Origin: Ardenticatenaceae bacterium
GTDB taxonomy: Bacteria; Chloroflexota; Anaerolineae; Promineifilales; Promineifilaceae
Length of the DNA stretch: 64,000 bases
Direction of reading: 5' to 3'
NCBI GenBank assembly: GCA_020634565.1
Contig: JACKBN010000006.1
Span: 1 to 64,000 of the forward strand
Both the position numbers and the translations under genes were made by a program. Every line of letters starts with the position of its first letter. Within the stretch, counting starts at the first letter, position 1. The notes under the pieces are model-generated. The model worked only from the letters and a program-made list of their open reading frames with translations, made no database searches and had not been told where the DNA came from. This document shows, piece by piece, positions 61,501 to 64,000 of this stretch.

Positions 61501-61857
61501 CTAGAATTTATGGGTGATTTGGCCAAGAATCTGGTCTGCGCGCACGGGACCAAAGCTGCGGCTGTCGGTGGAGGCTAGCGGATCTGGATTATCGCCTTGC
61601 AAAAAGTAACGGCCGTCTTTGGTAACGGCCGTAATGCGCTTCACCATCTTGTTTTGGGGCTGAAAGGGATGCTGAGCCAGGACGATGTCGCCAACTTGGG
61701 GCGAGGTGCGTTGGTAAGCGGCCGTGTCTAGCAAAAGGAGGCTGCCTTCGGGGATGGTGGGGTGCATGGAACGGCCGTTCACACGGCGGCGTTGCCAGCG
61801 AGGCAGCAGCAGCTTGGCGTAAGCGAAAAAAGGGGCTGTTGGCAAAGGTTCGCGCAT
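61501..61857 (-). CDS. sodX: NiSOD-maturation protease (S26 signal-peptidase family)
   Basis: 118 residues of the S26 fold with the catalytic Ser30 in NGRSMHPTIPEG, Lys73 in NKMVKRI, and the third box GDNPDPLASTDSRSFGPV. There is no transmembrane helix at the N-terminus, as in the cytosolic NiSOD-maturation proteases. It trims the NiSOD propeptide so that His1 can bind nickel. It lies next to the sodN gene, which supports the assignment. A terminator lies between them. Confidence 0.88.
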   Translation of the reverse strand: MREPLPTAPFFAYAKLLLPRWQRRRVNGRSMHPTIPEGSLLLLDTAAYQRTSPQVGDIVLAQHPFQPQNKMVKRITAVTKDGRYFLQGDNPDPLASTDSRSFGPVRADQILGQITHKF

Positions 61858-61866
61858 TTTCCACAG

Positions 61867-61903
61867 AAAAGAAAACGCCGACCATGTAAGATGATCGGCG
61901 TTG
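61867..61903 (-). terminator. hairpin between sodN and sodX
   Basis: AACGCCGACCAT (61874-61885) faces ATGATCGGCGTT (61891-61902), one wobble, with a TTTTCTTTTC tract on the minus strand. It sits after sodN and 10 bp before the sodX start. It probably lowers sodX relative to sodN. Confidence 0.85.
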
Positions 61904-61924
61904 CAGCGTTAAAGCGAAGAAAAA

Positions 61925-62395
61925 TTAGCTGGCGGTGTAATAAGAAACATCGCGGCCTTTGGTGGCCCAGAAGATATTGTGGATCTTCTCAACGGTGTCC
62001 ATCAACTCTTGCGCATGCTCCTGATTAACTTCTACTTTACAAGCGGAGCACAGTTTGGCAGCTTGCCAGAACGTGTCATGCAGGTCAGGATATTTTTCCA
62101 GGTGAACTGGCTTGAAGTAGTCAGTCCACAAGACGAGCAGCTCATCTTTCGCTTTTTGGGCTTGTTCTTCCTTAATAGCAATGTAGCGGGACATTGTATT
62201 CAGGTAAGAGGCCCACGCTTTGGCGTCGCCGTCGCTGGGCGGGGTGAGGGCCAGAATCTTCTTGGTCATGGAAAGTACGGCTTCTGCTTTAATACGGGCA
62301 TCGGCTGGGTCGTAAACGCCACATGGACCATCGCAGTGGGCATTTACTTCTTCCGCGGGAAACCATTCATTAATCATAGTTGTCAGATTTTTCAT
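61925..62395 (-). CDS. sodN: nickel superoxide dismutase
   Basis: 156 residues. A 19-residue N-terminal propeptide is followed by the nickel hook His20-Cys21-Asp-Gly-Pro-Cys25-Gly-Val-Tyr28 (HCxxPCGxY), where the amino group and side chain of His and the two Cys bind Ni. The helical remainder has Tyr, Trp and several Lys. It converts superoxide to oxygen and peroxide. SodX cleaves before His20. The ATG is preceded by GGAAGGAGCAAAACCC. Confidence 0.96.
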   Translation of the reverse strand: MKNLTTMINEWFPAEEVNAHCDGPCGVYDPADARIKAEAVLSMTKKILALTPPSDGDAKAWASYLNTMSRYIAIKEEQAQKAKDELLVLWTDYFKPVHLEKYPDLHDTFWQAAKLCSACKVEVNQEHAQELMDTVEKIHNIFWATKGRDVSYYTAS

Positions 62396-62623
62396 GGGTT
62401 TTGCTCCTTCCTAATGAAATATAACTAACTGTTTAAGTAATTATAGTTGTACCAACAATTATGGCACCTGTCCATTGGACCAGGGCATATCTATGGGATG
62501 TATAAGAAGTTCTTAGATCATTTTGACGGGGCCATAAATTCACTTATCGTTTATGCGAGGATACGGCCGTTCACCATGATCTCCTATATGACTTAGCCTA
62601 AAAATCCTTTACAGTAGCTCCAA

Positions 62624-64000
62624 ATGAGCGCTGCAATTGATGAAATAGACAAAGAGGAAGTGCCCGGCTGGAAAGTGCGTCTGCGTAACATGCGTCAGAT
62701 TTACTCTCTGTTCTTGTCTATTGCCGGTTTTGTCATCGTTCTCCTAGGCCTCATTGGCTTCCCGCAATACGAAAACCCCTCCATCCTGCTGCTCCTGCTG
62801 TTTTTTGCCATTGCCACCCAAAGCACCATGACCTACCTTGTGGGCGGGAATGTAAGCGTTTCTGTGAGTGGAGCCATTAGCTTTGCTGTTGCTGGCTTGT
62901 ATGGCCCCGTGGCCGCAGGGATGGCTGCCGCCATTGCTGAGCTAGGCTTGTGGCTGCTCAGCTTGCGCCCCAAAAACCGCAACTGGCATCATGAATTAGA
63001 GCGCCTCGGTGTGAACGGCGGCATTCATGGCATTTCCATTTTGCTGGCAGGTGGCGTTTTTGTTTGGGTGCGCGATCTGGTAGGCACTGGTAGCTTTATC
63101 CTCGATTCAATACCCTGGTTTATTGGTGCCATCATCGGCGATCAGGTGAATTTCTGGCTGCTTTGCGTCATCATTTATCTGGCCAATGGCGTACGCCCCA
63201 AAGAGGTTTTCCGCGAAAATCGCTGGGCTATTCCCATGAACGTGTTGGTCATGAGCATCGGCGGTGGCATGATTATGCTCGCCGTCGTGCAGTTTGGCTT
63301 GTTGGGGCTGGCCATTTTTGTGCTGCCGATTATTTTGTCCGCCTATTCTTTCCGTATCACGGTGAAAAATGCCAAAGAGCAGATGGAAAAGCTAGAAGAA
63401 ATGGTGACCGTGCGCACGCAGGCATTAGCCGATGCGAACCACAAGCTGGAAGCCCTGCACAAGGAAAAAGATTCCTTCCTGGCGGTGCTGACCCATGATA
63501 TGCGTACACCGCTCACCAGCATTCGTGGTTATGGCAGCATCATGCGTGATCGAGAGCTGACGCGCGAGCAGCAAACGAAGATTGCCAAGGTAATCTTGAA
63601 CAGCCAGGACACGCTGCTGGAAATTGTGAACAACATTCTGGAGCTGGAAAAGCTGCAATCTGGCGTGCCGATCCTGCTAGAATCCTCCAATTTTGACCTG
63701 GCGCTACTGGTGAAAAACACGACCGAATCTCTGGAAACCCAGGCCCTAGAGAAAAATATCACCCTCAATTACGACCAAATCCCGTCTCCCATCATGGTAA
63801 CGGCCGATATGAGCAAAATGCGGCGTGTTATCCTGAACCTGATTTCCAATGCGCTGAAGTACACGCCAGAGAGTGGGTTGGTATCGGTGCGGACGACGGC
63901 GGACGGCCGTTTTGCCAAGTTTGAAGTAGAAGACAACGGCTACGGCATCCCCGCCGACGAACTGCCGCACATCTTCGACCGGTATAGTCGGGTGAAAGGC
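62624..64000 (+). CDS. sensor histidine kinase, 3' end outside the window
   Basis: At least 459 residues from ATG 62624; the stop is beyond 64000. Seven or eight hydrophobic helices (about 25-260) are followed by a coiled coil (MEKLEEMVTVRTQALADANHKLEALHKE). The H-box FLAVLTHDMRTPLTSIRGY places His at residue 291. N-box ILNLISNALKYTPESG and G1 VEDNGYGIPADELPHIF are followed by the cut. The membrane domain resembles MASE-type sensory modules but is not identified. It may form a two-component system with a gene outside the window. Confidence 0.85.
   Translation, partial: MSAAIDEIDKEEVPGWKVRLRNMRQIYSLFLSIAGFVIVLLGLIGFPQYENPSILLLLLFFAIATQSTMTYLVGGNVSVSVSGAISFAVAGLYGPVAAGMAAAIAELGLWLLSLRPKNRNWHHELERLGVNGGIHGISILLAGGVFVWVRDLVGTGSFILDSIPWFIGAIIGDQVNFWLLCVIIYLANGVRPKEVFRENRWAIPMNVLVMSIGGGMIMLAVVQFGLLGLAIFVLPIILSAYSFRITVKNAKEQMEKLEEMVTVRTQALADANHKLEALHKEKDSFLAVLTHDMRTPLTSIRGYGSIMRDRELTREQQTKIAKVILNSQDTLLEIVNNILELEKLQSGVPILLESSNFDLALLVKNTTESLETQALEKNITLNYDQIPSPIMVTADMSKMRRVILNLISNALKYTPESGLVSVRTTADGRFAKFEVEDNGYGIPADELPHIFDRYSRVKG

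Larger units (their letters stand above)
74..63910. repeat. ACGGCCGT highly iterated palindrome, about 109 copies across the window
   Basis: Exact copies read by eye start at 74, 249, 745, 4309, 4552, 5083, 7056, 9026, 9415, 9625, 11045, 11559, 12173, 13036, 13870, 14335, 15433, 15860, 15986, 16325, 16704, 17499, 17693, 17967, 18456, 20287, 20495, 20975, 23249, 23268, 23385, 23427, 24772, 25015, 25299, 25494, 26284, 26437, 26819, 27286, 27336, 27602, 28201, 28454, 29306, 29328, 29531, 29873, 30154, 30205, 30762, 31510, 31561, 33077, 33149, 35281, 36524, 37472, 37681, 37770, 37999, 38056, 38352, 38407, 39929, 40319, 40928, 41339, 42209, 42269, 43375, 43778, 44343, 45623, 45975, 46617, 46889, 47069, 47721, 48123, 48909, 49498, 49621, 50069, 50240, 50579, 51079, 52057, 52244, 53058, 53751, 54072, 54717, 54857, 55103, 55625, 56171, 56342, 57062, 57483, 59148, 59228, 60384, 61452, 61609, 61625, 61771, 62573 and 63903. 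Near-copies with one changed end base (GCGGCCGT, TCGGCCGT, ACGGCCGA) are also common. Being its own reverse complement, it has no strand. Coding copies give Thr-Ala-Val, Asn-Gly-Arg or x-Arg-Pro depending on frame. Confidence 0.95.

Overview
The window reads as chromosomal DNA of a moderately GC-rich, free-living bacterium, most probably a filamentous or sludge-type Chloroflexota (Anaerolineae/Ardenticatenia-like). This is inference from several things seen together: lipoproteins with long Thr/Pro linkers, a secreted beta-helix protein ending in a YLPLVIK-type C-terminus, NB-ARC/TPR and ROCO-type signalling ATPases, an F420-type LLM oxidoreductase, a nickel superoxide dismutase, and many environmental-genome dispersed repeats. 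No rRNA, CRISPR array, transposase or phage gene was seen; there is one tRNA (Glu, TTC).

Layout. 0-7 kb: 3' part of a DUF1998 helicase with an HNH insert, a frameshift-ridden ROCO (LRR-Roc-COR) pseudogene followed by a small effector-associated (death-like) domain protein, an alpha/beta hydrolase, a PhnD-like binding protein, a frameshifted zinc-ribbon gene and a frameshifted MFS transporter. 7-10.6 kb: a membrane protein, an ECF sigma/anti-sigma operon with two matching ECF promoters, and a LysM/coiled-coil protein. 10.6-17.4 kb: an orphan class II terpene cyclase, a heterodimeric ABC exporter and a repeat-rich intergenic region. 17.4-27.5 kb: a NB-ARC + TPR pair, a CSLREA beta-helix protein, a WD40-like lipoprotein, an uncharacterised membrane protein (a broken copy of its 5' end lies 7 kb away) and a LysM/CARDB membrane protein. 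27.5-38.5 kb: TspO-like protein, AraC+LysE pair, three tandem paralogous lipoproteins, CoxE-type VWA + MoxR ATPase, and a double GNAT protein. 38.5-45.5 kb: tRNA-Glu, a lipoprotein, an MDR oxidoreductase, a TetR/hydrolase pair with a clear operator, an LLM oxidoreductase, an AraC regulator and a VOC protein. 45.5-52 kb: one minus-strand cluster of DUF4405 membrane protein, 2Fe-2S subunit, Tat-exported molybdopterin subunit, Tat-exported flavodoxin and a two-component system. 52-64 kb: Elp3, an unknown 537-residue protein, a fused SBP3-SBP5 lipoprotein, PlsY, a JAMM protease, a fumarase/aspartase, a ferredoxin, the SodX/NiSOD pair and the 5' part of a sensor kinase.

The most striking signal is not a gene. 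The 8-bp palindrome ACGGCCGT occurs about 109 times (about one per 590 bp, against about one expected by chance in 64 kb). It lies in coding DNA in all three frames (Thr-Ala-Val, Asn-Gly-Arg, x-Arg-Pro) and between genes. It behaves like the HIP1 palindrome of cyanobacteria, and its gaps mark the ROCO/EAD remnant and the beta-helix gene.

Several genes in the first 7 kb are broken by single-base changes next to homopolymers. That is either local decay or consensus error; the rest of the window has intact frames.
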